A stretch of DNA of 64,000 nt from contig JAKNDB010000097.1 in NCBI GenBank assembly GCA_024305405.1, forward strand, positions 241,001-305,000. Direction: 5' to 3'. A program made the translations under genes and the position numbers. Source of the DNA: Dirofilaria immitis (Eukaryota > Nematoda > Chromadorea > Rhabditida > Onchocercidae). Shown piece after piece: positions 51,121 to 63,600 of this stretch. Positions within the stretch are counted from its first letter, which is position 1. Each line of letters starts with the position of its first letter. Below the pieces are notes generated by a model. The model was not told the DNA's origin, ran no database searches, and saw nothing but the letters and a program-made list of their open reading frames with translations.

Positions 51121-52261
51121 TATGCAATTTAAAATTTTAATTTGAAATTTATATTTTGATCATAATTTCTATTTCTAAGGAAGAGGAAGAGAAATACGGC
51201 GAAACAATTTCAAATTAGAATTAAAAATTTTAATTTTATATTACTGAAATAAAAATTATTGCATCGTAACTAACCTAAATTAATTGATTGGTTTAACCAA
51301 TATAGTTAATTAATTAATTAATTTTGAAATTAATTTTAATATAAATTTCTGTATACTATTATTTCGATACTTTTCTCCATACCTTCCTAATGTTATCTGA
51401 AATCGAAATGTATTTATATTTGATAATGAAAATTGAATTATATTCATTCATTGAATTTTATAATGCATAATATCTTATTACTAATCGAATTAGTAAATTT
51501 ATCCCAAAAATTAAAATAATCAAAATGAAGTAATTAATAATCGAAAATACCAAAAGATAATTTTTCTTTTATTAATTAATTAATTAATATTTTCATCTAC
51601 TTTTAAATTACTTATTTGAATAGTATATTTTTGTTAAAAATATATTCATTTTATAAATTGTCATCGATTTATAATTTTCAACTAATTAATTACCTGAAAT
51701 TAATTTAATTGAAATGATTTCTGACTTCTCTTCTATAATATGAAATTGATTTTTATAATTTCAAATTAAGATTTCGCTCTTTGCTCTTTTAAGTATCAAG
51801 AAAAGAGATTATTGGAATTAAAATTCGAATTCTAAATCGTAAAATTACTGATTAATTAAATTCTATCCAGTTTTATACGTAGTATTGATCATATTTTTAA
51901 CATTTAGGAATTCTTATTTTAAATTTACTTCAACTATTTGCATTTTCTTAATTCAAAACTTTTTTTGTTTACATCAATTTCTCTTCTTCATTTCTATCTT
52001 CGAAAAATTTGAAATTAATGACTTAACTTATTTTAGCATTTATGTTTTGCCTTAAAAACAATATGCAAAACTAAAAAGATAGTATAACTTTTCCAAAGAA
52101 ATAAAATTTGATTTTTCGAATTTTATAATTTTAAATTGAAATTTTAATGGATGTAAATTACAAAATAAAAATTTCTTCCAAAATAAAAATAAAAAGAAAT
52201 TTATTTATATTTGTTCTTTTAAGAATTAAATAAAAATAAATCTGAAATAAATAAAAAGTTT

Positions 52262-52808
52262 GATGGATGGTTGATTGGTATGGTTAAAAAATAAAATGCT
52301 GCATATGAAAAGTAATCCAAGCTTGCAATTAATGCAGTTGCAAGAATTGCATGCACGATGATCTTACGCAGTTTTGAAAGATAGTTGACTGATATGGTTG
52401 AGAAATAAAATGCTGCATATGAAAAGTAATCCGAGCTTGCAATTAATGCAGTTGCAAGAAATACATGCATGATGAACTCATGCGGTTTTTGGAGAATTTG
52501 GTATTGCTAATAAATAAGATGCTGCATTTGAAAAATAATCCGAGCTTGCAATTAATGCAGTTGCAAGAAATGCATGCATGATGAACTCATGCGGTTTTTG
52601 GAGAATAGTTGATTGGTATTGCTAATAAATAAGATGCTGCATTTGAAAAATAATCCGAGCTTGCAATTAATGCAGTTGCAAGAAATGCATGCATGATGAA
52701 CTCATGCGGTTTTTGGAGAATAGTTGATTGGTATTGCTAATAAATAAGATGCTGCATTTGAAAAATAATCCGAGCTTGCAATTAATGCAGTTGCAAGAAT
52801 TGCATGCA
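52262..52808. repeat. 115-bp minisatellite, five units
   Basis: GCTGCAT landmarks at 52,298, 52,412, 52,521, 52,636 and 52,751 set the period. Each unit has 'gcttgcaattaatgcagttg' plus a 'gcatgca' core. On the minus strand each unit reads a similar peptide (LATALIASSDYFS, then AA and aliphatic residues), and two adjacent units are joined in frame at 52,219-52,470. The last two units are nearly identical. Confidence 0.9.
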
Positions 52809-53369
52809 AAATGAAATTTGCTTGTTTCATTTTAATTTTTATTACAAAATTATTTCTTTCATTTTGTTAATTATTTAATTTTTTTATAACTTTTCTTTTT
52901 GTTTGTTTCATTTTTCTTTTCGACAATTTTTTAAAATTTTTTTTGCTTTTTTTAAAAAAATTTTTTTATTAAAATTTGATAATAAAATCGATCGATAAGT
53001 TGAGATTTGTTCAAAAAAAAGGAAAAAAATCATTTTATAACAAATATATTTATTCCTATAAGAATTAATAATTTCATAAAATATATTTGTATATTTTAAA
53101 ATTTTTGAACATTTATTTATTTATTTATTTAATTTTTTCTTTTTTTTGAAACTTTGCCAAACTTATTTACTATGCAATAATAAATTAATATATATATATA
53201 TATAATATAGCTTATTGAAGTGTTTATTTAGTCAACAAAATTTGCCAATTTTGTTAATTTCAATCTTTGATTTTTAATCGTTTCACGGATCGTTAAATAT
53301 GGAATTAAAAAGTTGGAGAGAGAAAATTTACATTTGTTATGCCTCTTTTCTTCCTCCTTCCCTCTCTTT

Positions 53370-53373
53370 CTCC

Positions 53374-53404
<31 letters not shown>
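53370..53404. repeat. (CT)n microsatellite
   Basis: About 15 CT units after a pyrimidine-rich tract. Confidence 0.85.
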
Positions 53405-53405
<1 letters not shown>

Positions 53406-53759
53406 TTTGTCTTTAAAAGATTTTGTCAAATATTTCATTCTTTTACATCAATGAATGAATTAATTATTTCAAAAAAAAAATTAACTGTAAAATTTAAATT
53501 TTAAATTATAAATTCTAATTTGATAAACTACTGTAACTTTATATTTTTACTTATAAAAATATTTCTATTTTGAACGAAATAATTTCAATAAATTATTATT
53601 TGTAATATATAAATCTTTGGATCATTTAATTGGTTATTACAATAAAATTAACAATTACCGTAAGATTATTATGCAAAAATATTAATAAAATATTTGCGTG
53701 AAATTTTAGAATAGAATATAAATTACGGTAGATATATTGAATCTATTTTTATGCATAAA

Positions 53760-54115
53760 TATTATATTTCATTATCATCAATCAGCATGCATTACATTAC
53801 ATGCACATGCATGCATATGAATGCTGTGATGTATGGTGGGCAATGTTTGTTGAAAATTTTATTTAAATATATGATATAATTATGCGTACATATTATATTT
53901 CATTATTATCAATCAGCATGCATTACATTACACGCATATGCATGCCATATGCATTCTACGATGCAGGATAGACAATGTTTGTGGAAATTTAATTTAAATA
54001 TTTATAACAAACATATTGCATGCTTTTGTATGCAAACATATTATATTTCATTATAATCAATCAGCATGTATTGCATTACATGCACATGCATGCATATGCA
54101 TGCTATGATGCATGC
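53760..54115. repeat. ATGCATGC-rich tandem repeat, about 140 bp, three units
   Basis: Each unit has 'tcaatcagcatgcattacat' and then alternating purine-pyrimidine ATGCATAT words. Unit spacings are about 131 and 149 bp. Confidence 0.8.
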
Positions 54116-54879
54116 AAAATGGATAATGCTTGTGAAAGTTTGATTTTTGCATATTAAATAAAATTTTTATATAAAAGTTTAATTAATTGTAATATGGGAA
54201 TGGGTAAATCGATATGCAAAATTTGAACGAATAATATTTGTGATTTTAAGTTGTTGTAAAGGCAACTGTTAAGCTTATTTATCGTGCAACATTTATCTGC
54301 ATTATCACCTAAATCCATTTTCCCTGTTCGTTATTTAAAATTAATTAAGCAAGCTTTTAGTAAAAATTGTCACCATACCATAAATATTTCTCGAATTGAT
54401 TCATTTAATGCTTGATTGTTAATTTTATTTAATTTAATCTTATCTATAATTTAAGTATGAATTTTATCACTGATGTTTAATTTCTAATTTTTTTAAATTA
54501 AAATTATCAAAATTAAAATTATTAATTTTCATCCTTTTTCATCGTTATATTTTATATATAAAATTAAATTTCAAAATTCTATCCTTTCAACATTAAGTAC
54601 AAATTATCTGATCGTATTTTTAGATTGTTAAAATAGGATATTGTAAGATTGTATATTGTTAAGATGTCTGATAAACTTATCAAATTATCAAAATAAAATT
54701 TATTTGATAAATTGTGATTGGTAGAGAAAAAGAAACTTTAGCTTTTGATTAAATTTTAGAAAGATTATTTCTGTTTAAAAATTTCTACCTATTATTATTT
54801 CATGTATCCTATTTTACTTATACTAAATTTAGTATGAATTACTTATGCTATTATACTAAATTTAGTATGAATTTAATTT

Positions 54880-55245
54880 GAATATAAAATCGAAATATTC
54901 GAATTTAATAAATTGCTAAATTTAGTATAAGTAATTATTAATTAATCATTTCTCTTCAAATCTAGCATTCTTTTCTGTCTATTATTATTTTACATATACA
55001 TATATAAATTTATTTAAACATAAAATCGAAATACTTGAATTTAATAAATTGCTAAATTTAGTATAAGTAATTATTAATTAATCATTTTCTCTTCAAATCT
55101 AGCATTCTTTTCTGTCTATTATTATTTTACATATACATATATAAATTTATTTAAACATAAAATCGAAATACTTGAATTTAATAAATTGCTAAATTTAGTA
55201 TAAGTAATTATTAATTAATCATTTTCTTTTAAATCTAGCATTCTT
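54880..55245. repeat. 137-bp minisatellite, about 2.7 units
   Basis: 'ttgctaaatttagtataagt' recurs at 54,912, 55,050 and 55,187. The last two units are nearly identical. Confidence 0.9.
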
Positions 55246-56076
55246 ATTCTTCTAAACATTTATTCATATCAAGTTTCATAATACTTTTTTGCTTAATTTC
55301 ATTTTAATTTCCTTTTGTATACATTTATGCCTATTTTATCATATCACAACTTAATTATCGATTGACCAAATTTATTTATCGCTAACTGTTGTGATAAAAA
55401 TTAATTAATATCATAACTTAAATCAAAATTTAAATGATTTTTTAATAGTAAAATTTTAATAGTATCACATAGGTTTGAATGGTTTAAAGAACTTAAATGA
55501 TTTAAAAACTGATATAAATTAATTCTAAATATGCAGCATATCACTTTTTCTTCATTTATCATTCCTTTCTATCTTATCTTATCACATACAACTATATATT
55601 AACAATTAATTAATAACTTATCAATTCAATTATTTATTTATTTTTAGGATATAATGCTTCAAATTCAAGAAATCATTGCTTTTATTCGACAGGAATCATT
55701 TATTATTTACTAATCAAAATTTCGCCTTATTTCAATCTATTTTTTCTGTTATATTCAAAAATTCGAGAACATATAATTTCATCTTAAATATTGAATGCTC
55801 AATCGAAATACATTCATTCAATCATTCAATCAATCAATCAATCATTCACTGCAAACTTATTCATTTCTATGCAATTCGATTCAATTAATTTGAATTAAAT
55901 TAATGAATTCAAAGGAAGAAAAAATTTTTGCATTCTGTAATTAATTTTAATTTACTTAAATGAAAATTAAAATTAATTTTTATTAATACTAAATAACGGA
56001 AGAAGAAACGAAGCAAATAAAAGAAATAAAATTATTTAATAAATTGAATTTGAAAATCGAATTAAATTCAATATTA

Positions 56077-56079
56077 CTG

Positions 56080-56112
<33 letters not shown>

Positions 56113-56115
56113 GGC
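56077..56115. repeat. (TTA)n microsatellite
   Basis: About twelve ATT units, 230 bp upstream of the reeler gene. Confidence 0.9.
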
Positions 56116-56346
56116 ATCAGCATTAGCAATGATTTTCATTCATTTATATATTTTCATCGATTAATTGCCTATAGCAAAATTGATGACGGCCAAGAAATTA
56201 TTGATAATATTTGAAGCCAAGAAATGAATGAATGCTAAAAAAATTATTTGATAACATTTCATGCAAAGAAATGAAAGCCAAGAAAATTATTGATATTATT
56301 TCATGCTAATTATTACCATAATTAGCATAAATTAATTAATTACGAA

Positions 56347-59300
56347 ATGGATACGACAATATTGATGATAATTGCAATACGATTATCATCATTCTACGGA
56401 TTGTTAGTGCAAAATGATTTTACTATTTCTGATCCAGCCTGTAATTTGATGATACCAATTTATAATCAAAATATTATTTCACCATTGAAACAAACTATTT
56501 TTAAAATACGTATCTTTGATAGCAATGATCGTGAAACATTCGAATATGATGCTGAAAATAAGAAAATTTTGCAAGGTTAAATTTTTATTTCATTTTTTTA
56601 TTTCTATTTTTCTTGACATTTTAATTGATTAATTAATTAGTTAATTAATTGATTAGTTTTTTGGAAATTTTATTTTATATTCCAATATTTTGAAAGGTTT
56701 CTCTTTTTTCTAAATAAATAAAATTTTTTGCAAAGAAATTATCAAATTATTAAAAATGATATTATATAATATTTACTATATTATGCATAAATTTCCCTTC
56801 AAAAGATTTTTATTAATTTTAATTTATTAATTCAAATTTAATTTTAATTCAATTAAAATTATTAATTATTTGAATTTGTTGTTTTTTTTCTGAAGGAAGA
56901 AAAAGATTAGAATTTAAATAATTCCAAATGCATTTTAATTATACAATTAATTATTTTTATTTTAACATACCATTTAAAATTCGATATTCGATATATTTTT
57001 TAAGTATAACAATTTGAGTAAATTATATTTTATGATTTTAATTTTGCTTTTAAATAAAAATATGTAGTTTATAGTATAAATTTGATATTTGATATTACCA
57101 TTTAAAATTCGATATTCGATATTTTTAAGTATAACAATTCGAATAAATGATATTTTATATAAAAATTTAATTTCGTTTTTTTTTTTTTTTTAAATAAAAA
57201 TATATATTTTATAGTACGAGTGGAAGGTGGTCCATTTGAACGAGCACAAATACAGGCTCGTTCGATCATCAATCCAACAACTCAAATAGGACGATTCGTT
57301 CCACCATTACCGGACTATTTCAAACTTGTCAATTGTAGTGGTAATTATGGTCAGTTCAAGAATTATCATATGATTGATATTTGTTGACAATTTTTATCAT
57401 TCAATTTTCTCATTTCATATTTATATGAATCAAAATTTAAAAGGATTTTCAAATTTTTATTTTTCATTTATTTTTTTTATTTCAATCAAATTTCAATTTT
57501 ATAATAAAATATGAAATTTATGAAAAGTTTTTTATTAGCAAATTTTTTATTTTATATTGCTAATATTTTGATTGATAATAAATAACAACGATATGATCAT
57601 TTGATAAATTAAAAATCCCTTAGCATATCGAGTATGATGAGATCATTTGATAATTTAAAAATATCTAAGTTTATCGGATATGATACGATCATTTGATAAA
57701 TTAAACATATCTAAACATATTGGATATGTTATTATCAAAATGATACATCAAATCTATGTGTTTTAAAAATTTTATCAAATTCGAAATGTATGTATAAGTA
57801 GATAGTTTGCATTTTACAGGAAGTGCTATAATTAATGATGGTATCGTATCTCGAAGACATTCTAGTTTACGATGGCAACCGCCGAATGTTCCTGTTGGAG
57901 CGATTATCTTCTTAGCAAGTGTGATACATTCGAAACAGTTGTATCATATTCGATCATCCTTTCTTTCACCAATCTCGAATTCTACACGATGTTTGTTTCG
58001 AATTGTTAAAAATTTATTTCCCTCAAAATTATTTCAATTTTTAAAAATTAATAAAAAATTAATTTTAATTTTTAACTTTTTATTTATCAATTTTGAATTG
58101 ATATTTTTCGTTTGTAATCAATAGAAAAATATAATGATTATTTTAATTATCATTTAATAAACTTCTAAATATATAGTAATATTATCATTCACGTTACGTT
58201 ATCATAAAATATATATCAATACTATTTCTAGAAAAACTATTATATTTTTAAGAAAGATAATGGAGAAACTTTTAAATGAAAATTGTTAATTTTAAAATTT
58301 TGAAAATAATTTCAGCAACGAAATAATATTGTAGTACTTTTACACTTCATCTTTTATGAAAAGAAGATTACGGTAGTTTGTAATTTGAGTAATGAAATAG
58401 GATTGTAGTACTTTATATTTCAGTATGAAAATAGGATTATGTTATTAGATCATAATTTGAGTAATGAAACAAAGTTGTGGTATACTTTATATTTCAGTTT
58501 GAAAATCAGATTCTGGTACTTTGTAATTTGAGTAATGAAGTAAGGCTTTATATTTTAATATGAAAGTAGGATTATGGTATTGTATAATTTCAGTAACAAA
58601 ACAAGGTTGTGGTACTTTATATGGATGCTATAAAATTGGTAATAAACAATGTCTATTTGGTGATACATGTCGTTTTTCATTGAAATGGCGTTGTTATAAG
58701 AAATCGATGATCGTTGAAGCGACACATTTCGGTCATATCGCATCATTTGGCTTAACTGAAGTATGCAAAATTTATTCTCACTTTTTTTTTCTTTTATTTT
58801 TTATTTAATTTAAAACAAACTCTTTCATACATATATGATATGATTATGATATGACTATGATATGATATGATATGATATGATATGATATGATATGATATGA
58901 TATGATATGATATGATATGATATAATATGATATGATAAGGTATGTATTTAATATTATTCACTTCAAAATATATAATTTAATTAATTTTTTGGCAATAGAT
59001 GAATTAGTAATTTTTAATGTGTCATAAATCTAAAAGATAGAAGCGAACGATTTGGTTGATAAATGAAAAGTTAATTAATGATGAGTGATATTAATGAAAG
59101 GATAGATAGTCTAATTATGAATATTTTTTAATTTATTTCAATCTTATTTATATTTCTGCTAATCTATTTATGTAACATTGACCTTTAACCGTAATAATTG
59201 ACCTTTCCTGGTAACTTATTTACTTTTTATTTGCTTTAATATTCAATCTAATTTTACATATTTATTTATTAATAATTTACGATATTTGATTTTAAACAAA

Positions 59301-60579
59301 TTTTTTTATCTATTAGTATATTTGTATAACATTGACCTTTAACCGTAACCGTAATAATTAACCTTTCTCGATTATTTATTTGTCTTTTATTTGTTTTAAT
59401 ATTCCATCTAAAAATAGATTTGATGACATATAATTTTAAACAAATTATACTTATTAGCTTATTTATGTAATATTGACCCTTAGCCATGATAATTAACCTT
59501 TCTTGATTACGTATTCATAAACAAATACGAATATTTAATTTTAAATGAATTAATTTCATTTATTATATAATTTCAAATTTGTTATAAAAATAAAATTTAG
59601 AGTGATAAGCGTGGAATATTATGCATTTCAACAAGTAATAAATCATCGATGAATGATTATTATATATCCGGTGATCGAGGCTATCCAAATATTTTTAATC
59701 GACCGCGTAGTAAACGATTAAAAACAATAAGCGATGATATGCGTACTTTTTGTCGGTAAGTTAATTTTTTTTTTGTTTTTGAAATTTCATTATGAATTAT
59801 TTTTATGAAAATTTTTTCCCTTTTCATTTGGTATATTTATTTTAAATTAAATTTAATTATTTGATTAATTATTTATTATCAAATTCTTTTACAAATTTTA
59901 ATATTTACTGAAAATTATCATTTATTATCAAAGAAAAATGACAAAAGAAAAATATTTAGTTTAAAAAAATGAATATAAAAATGAAAAAAATTTTTTCTTT
60001 GTTAAAAAGACAAGGAAATCAAATAATTAAAATTTAATCGAATTAATGACATGAATTTTAAATTAAACTAATTCGAATTTAGTTTTTTTTTCTTTTTATT
60101 TTTTAGTTTTGAAATGGAACGTCCAAAAGGAATACATCAATACTATTATTTGGAAAGGTTAATTCATGTAAGTTATAATTAGAATTCATTAATTAATATA
60201 TTTTATGAATAAATCTATTTATCAATTTAATATACGATAAACATATATATATCTAAAATTATTTTTTTTCTTTTTATATTTATATAAATTTAAAAAACAG
60301 AAAAAAAATTTTTTTGCCAAAATATTTAAAATAATTTTTTTTATTTTATAATTTTTAGATGGTCATCCATATAAATTACGTAAATGGAGGATACCTGGAT
60401 CGAATATGTGTAATCCAAGTTTAATTTCATCCGGTGTAACCAGGTTACCATCAACTATTTACATATCATCATCATCATCATCAACAACAACAACATTATC
60501 ATCCAATGTTTATATATTAAATTTAAGTGCCAATATTTTACTTATCATTTTAATCATTCATATTAATAGCTGTTTATGA
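56347..60579 (+). CDS. Reeler-domain secreted protein, probably GPI-anchored, seven exons
   Basis: Exons: 56,347-56,575, 57,215-57,340, 57,820-57,990, 58,594-58,760, 59,601-59,755, 60,107-60,167 and 60,359-60,579. An N-terminal signal peptide leads into a reeler domain (exons 1-3): SDPACNLMIP, then FERAQIQARS, PDYFKLVNCSG, and SLRWQPPNVPVGAIIFLASV, as in the reeler fold of reelin and ferric-reductase-like proteins. Exons 4-7 hold a cysteine-containing region (QGCGTLYGCYK, GDTCRFSLKWRCYK) that may be a divergent DOMON domain. The C-terminus has a Ser/Thr run and a hydrophobic tail (NLSANILLIILIIHI), typical of a GPI signal. Junctions 1 to 6 match in phase, but exon 6 to exon 7 is off by one base (total 1,130 nt, one short of a multiple of three). 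One more A in the run at 60,125-60,128 would fix it. AATAAA lies at 60,686. Confidence 0.85.
56966..57214 (+). repeat. Tandem duplication over the intron 1 acceptor
   Basis: Two copies of a unit of about 120 bp ('ccatttaaaattcgatattc' to 'tttatag'). The second ends exactly at exon 2, and the first ends in a decoy acceptor at about 57,078. Confidence 0.75.
57590..57730 (+). repeat. 62-bp tandem repeat in intron 2
   Basis: Three drifting units with 'gatcatttgataaattaaa' and 'atatcggatatgat'-like words. Confidence 0.7.
58310..58620 (+). repeat. Tandem repeat over the intron 3 acceptor and exon 4 start
   Basis: Units start at 58,310, 58,382, 58,454, 58,525 and 58,586 (spacing 72, 72, 71, 61). 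The last one is the true acceptor and the first bases of exon 4 (AATTTCAGTAACAAAACAAG). The middle units read TTTGAG instead of TTTCAG at that spot, and the first keeps TTTCAG. Confidence 0.85.
58834..58938. repeat. (TATGA)n microsatellite in intron 4
   Basis: About 18 pentanucleotide units, slightly interrupted at both ends. Confidence 0.95.
59160..59520. repeat. About 150-bp repeat with TGACCTTTAACC, three units, intron 4
   Basis: Each unit holds 'taacattgacctttaacc' and 'gtaataattgacctttc' or a decayed form, at about 59,173, 59,328 and 59,468. Confidence 0.75.
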
Positions 60580-60685
60580 TAATAATTTGAAGTGTTATTG
60601 TGATATTTTCTATGTTTTTTTTCTTGCATATTTTTTATTTTTTGTTATTTTATCTTTTTTTTGCCTTTGCTAATTAATGCAATGA

Positions 60686-60691
60686 AATAAA
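60686..60691 (+). terminator. Polyadenylation signal AATAAA
   Basis: 107 bases after the reeler gene stop codon. A second 'AATAAA' follows about 23 bases later. Confidence 0.5.
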
Positions 60692-63600
60692 AACTTTAAT
60701 ATTTTGTAAAATAAAAGATACAAAACATTTCATATAATAATTTTTCTAAATATTATCAAAAAATTCGCAGCATTTTAATTTATTTTAATAATTGATAATT
60801 TTTATCAATTATTATATCACTGAGTATATCATCACAGAGTATTTCGGTTTATCATTTATCTTTCATATACATTTCGATTCATTCTAAAAGATATGAATTT
60901 TATCATAAATTATTTTAGCTTATCATTTTACTCTTATATATCCGTAGTGATATTTTTAAAATTTTCCATATAAATTTTATAACCGTATTTGAAAGTTTTC
61001 TTATTTGCAAAATTTGTAAAGTTTTGAAAAATAATTTCGAGATTCATTTGAAATTTTCTTGCATAAAATATATTGAATTTCAAATATGTCTTATGGGATT
61101 AATGGAAAGTTTTGAAAATTTTTGACATTTTGCTTTAGATAGATTCCATAAATCCCAATACATTTCATAAATTATACAACGGAAGATCTCAAAGATCTTA
61201 TGAATTACGAGAAATTTGGAATATATTTTCGAGATTTTCTTCGTTTATCATTTATTACTTTTCCTCACATTTCAATTAAACATATAGCAAATGATTAGTT
61301 AATTTGATAACATTAAAATTCAAATTTTTTCATTGAATTAATTTTCCTTAAAAGATATGCAAATTATTATATATTGGAAATTTTATCAAATATTTTATTA
61401 TTATTAATTAATATTTTAAAAATCTTCAGCAGCAATTGTTACATTTTTGAATTGAATAGTTTTCAAATTAATTAAAAAAATTTTTATCATATCATTTATC
61501 AGAAGGTTTATCTCTGTGTGCTAATTTTAGAATATGCTTAAATTAGATGGAAATTTCTATTTTATATTTCAACATATTACGCATTAAGCATTAATAATAT
61601 GCTGCCAGACATAAATTAAATACATAGGATAATTGTCGCTGATAATTTTCGCAACGATACGACGCAAAAGATTTAAATATAGCACAGATTGTAAAGATTT
61701 TAATTTATGAAATAATTATAAGTTAATAATTTAAATTTATATTAGCATTAAGTTTTACGATAAATTTAAATTATAGGCAAAAGTTTTGTTTATATTTTTA
61801 ATTTATTCATTTTTCATATATAATTCGTATTTCAATTGTTTGTCCAAAAAAAATTTTTCTTTTTTTCGCTTAACTATTTTCAAAGCTCTAAGCTAACATT
61901 TGCGAAGTTGCTTTTGCTATTGAAAAGTTAGAAAGGGAAGAAAAATAAAATTGAAAATGATAAAAATACTCGAGAGAAACTTTTTTTTCTTTTTTTTCCT
62001 TGAAGAAATATTGAAGTGAGCAAACAAACAAAAAAAGATAAAAAACTTTTTCTCGTTTGCTTGTCGCATTTATTGATATTGACAGACTGCTAATATTCCT
62101 TTTACTTATTCTTCCTAAAGGCTAAATATTGGAATTAAAAAAAAAAAAACCAAAGAAAAAAAATTTTAAACGAAAAATGAAAAGAAAAGAGAAAATGCTT
62201 CAATGCGCAAATATTTTTTTTTTTTCTAAAAACAGAAAATGTCAATTTTAACTAAAAATGTAATGAAAAGAAATTTTATATCTCAAAAATGCATTGCTTA
62301 CTTACTTATTTTTTCCAAACAAAATCTTTTTAATTAAAACAGATTAGATGAATGAATTATTTGCTTTTTTCTCTCTTTATTTCGTAATATATTTTCATAT
62401 TTCGCAATTTATTTAAAAATTTTTTTTTTGTTATTTTGAAATATTCAATTTATTTATTCATTTTTATTTCATTTTAATTAAAACAGATTGGATGAGCTAT
62501 TCTTTTTTCTTTTAATTTCGTAATATATTTTCGTATTTCGCAATTTATGCTAATTTTTTTTTTTATTTTGAAATATTCAATTCATTTATTTCGCAAGTTA
62601 TTTAATTTTTTCTTTGTTATTTTGAAATATTCAATTTATTTATTCATTTTTTATTTCGTTTTAATTAAAACAGATTGGATGAGCTATTCTTTTTTCTTTT
62701 AATTTCGTAATATATTTTCGTATTTCGCAATTTGTTTCAAATTTTTTTTATTTTGAAATATTCAATTTATTCATTTTTATTTTTCAATTAAAATGTTTTC
62801 ACTTTTAAATTAAAATTTACTAAAAAGGACTAATTTATAATAAATGTAGAATAATCAATGAATGTAATAATAAAATGAAATTATATACAAAATTTAAATA
62901 ATAACAATTCGAAATTAATTAAATTTATATAATTCAATTTAATTTAATAAACATATGTAAATAATAAACCATCGTATTATTTTATTTTACTATTATCTTA
63001 ATATTAATTAAAAATTAATTTTATAAAAAGAATACATTCATTTTGAGAAGCAAAAATTTATGATTTTGACTATTTGATCACAAATCAGAACTTAAATATG
63101 CAAAAAATCAAATAATTAAATTAAACAAAAAGAAAAAAAAGAGGAAAACATATAAAATAAATATCAATGATAACATCAGCAATTTTTTACTTCATTTTAA
63201 TAATTCGATCAAAAAAATTTTCGAATTAAAAATCTTTCGATGGCAATATTTTTTAATAAAAATAGCAAAATTGTTGATAACAATTTTTGTTATCATTCAT
63301 TAATGAAAAAAAATAAAATTTTTTTTTTTTATGAAAAAATAAAATTCAAGAATTGGCTGGAAGACAAAAACAACGTTGTAGAAAAAAAGAAAAGAAAAGT
63401 AAGCTAATAACTGAAATTTTAAAAATAAAATAATTTTTGGCTTAATTGTTATTATGGATAAAAATAAGGAAAAATTATTACTTATTTGTCGACAAATGAG
63501 CAGTAAATATTATACCTCAAATATGCAGTAGTTTACTGTATCTCAGATATACAGTAAAAGTTTATATGAAATGGGCATTAAATATAGCTTACTGTGGTTA

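Larger units (their letters stand above)
30957..56346. other. 25-kb gene-poor region
   Basis: AT-rich DNA with many simple and tandem repeats (listed separately). Long open frames here (for example 35,225-35,581 and 50,814-51,145) are products of trinucleotide repeats. A few short islands of higher GC are open, such as 34,358-34,432, 40,693-40,776 and 43,741-43,881. None shows a recognisable domain or a spliced partner. Confidence 0.6.

Noticed and set aside
50814..51145. Two frames of 92-96 codons
   Set aside because: Products of the (TTA)n array; low-complexity Leu and Ile only.
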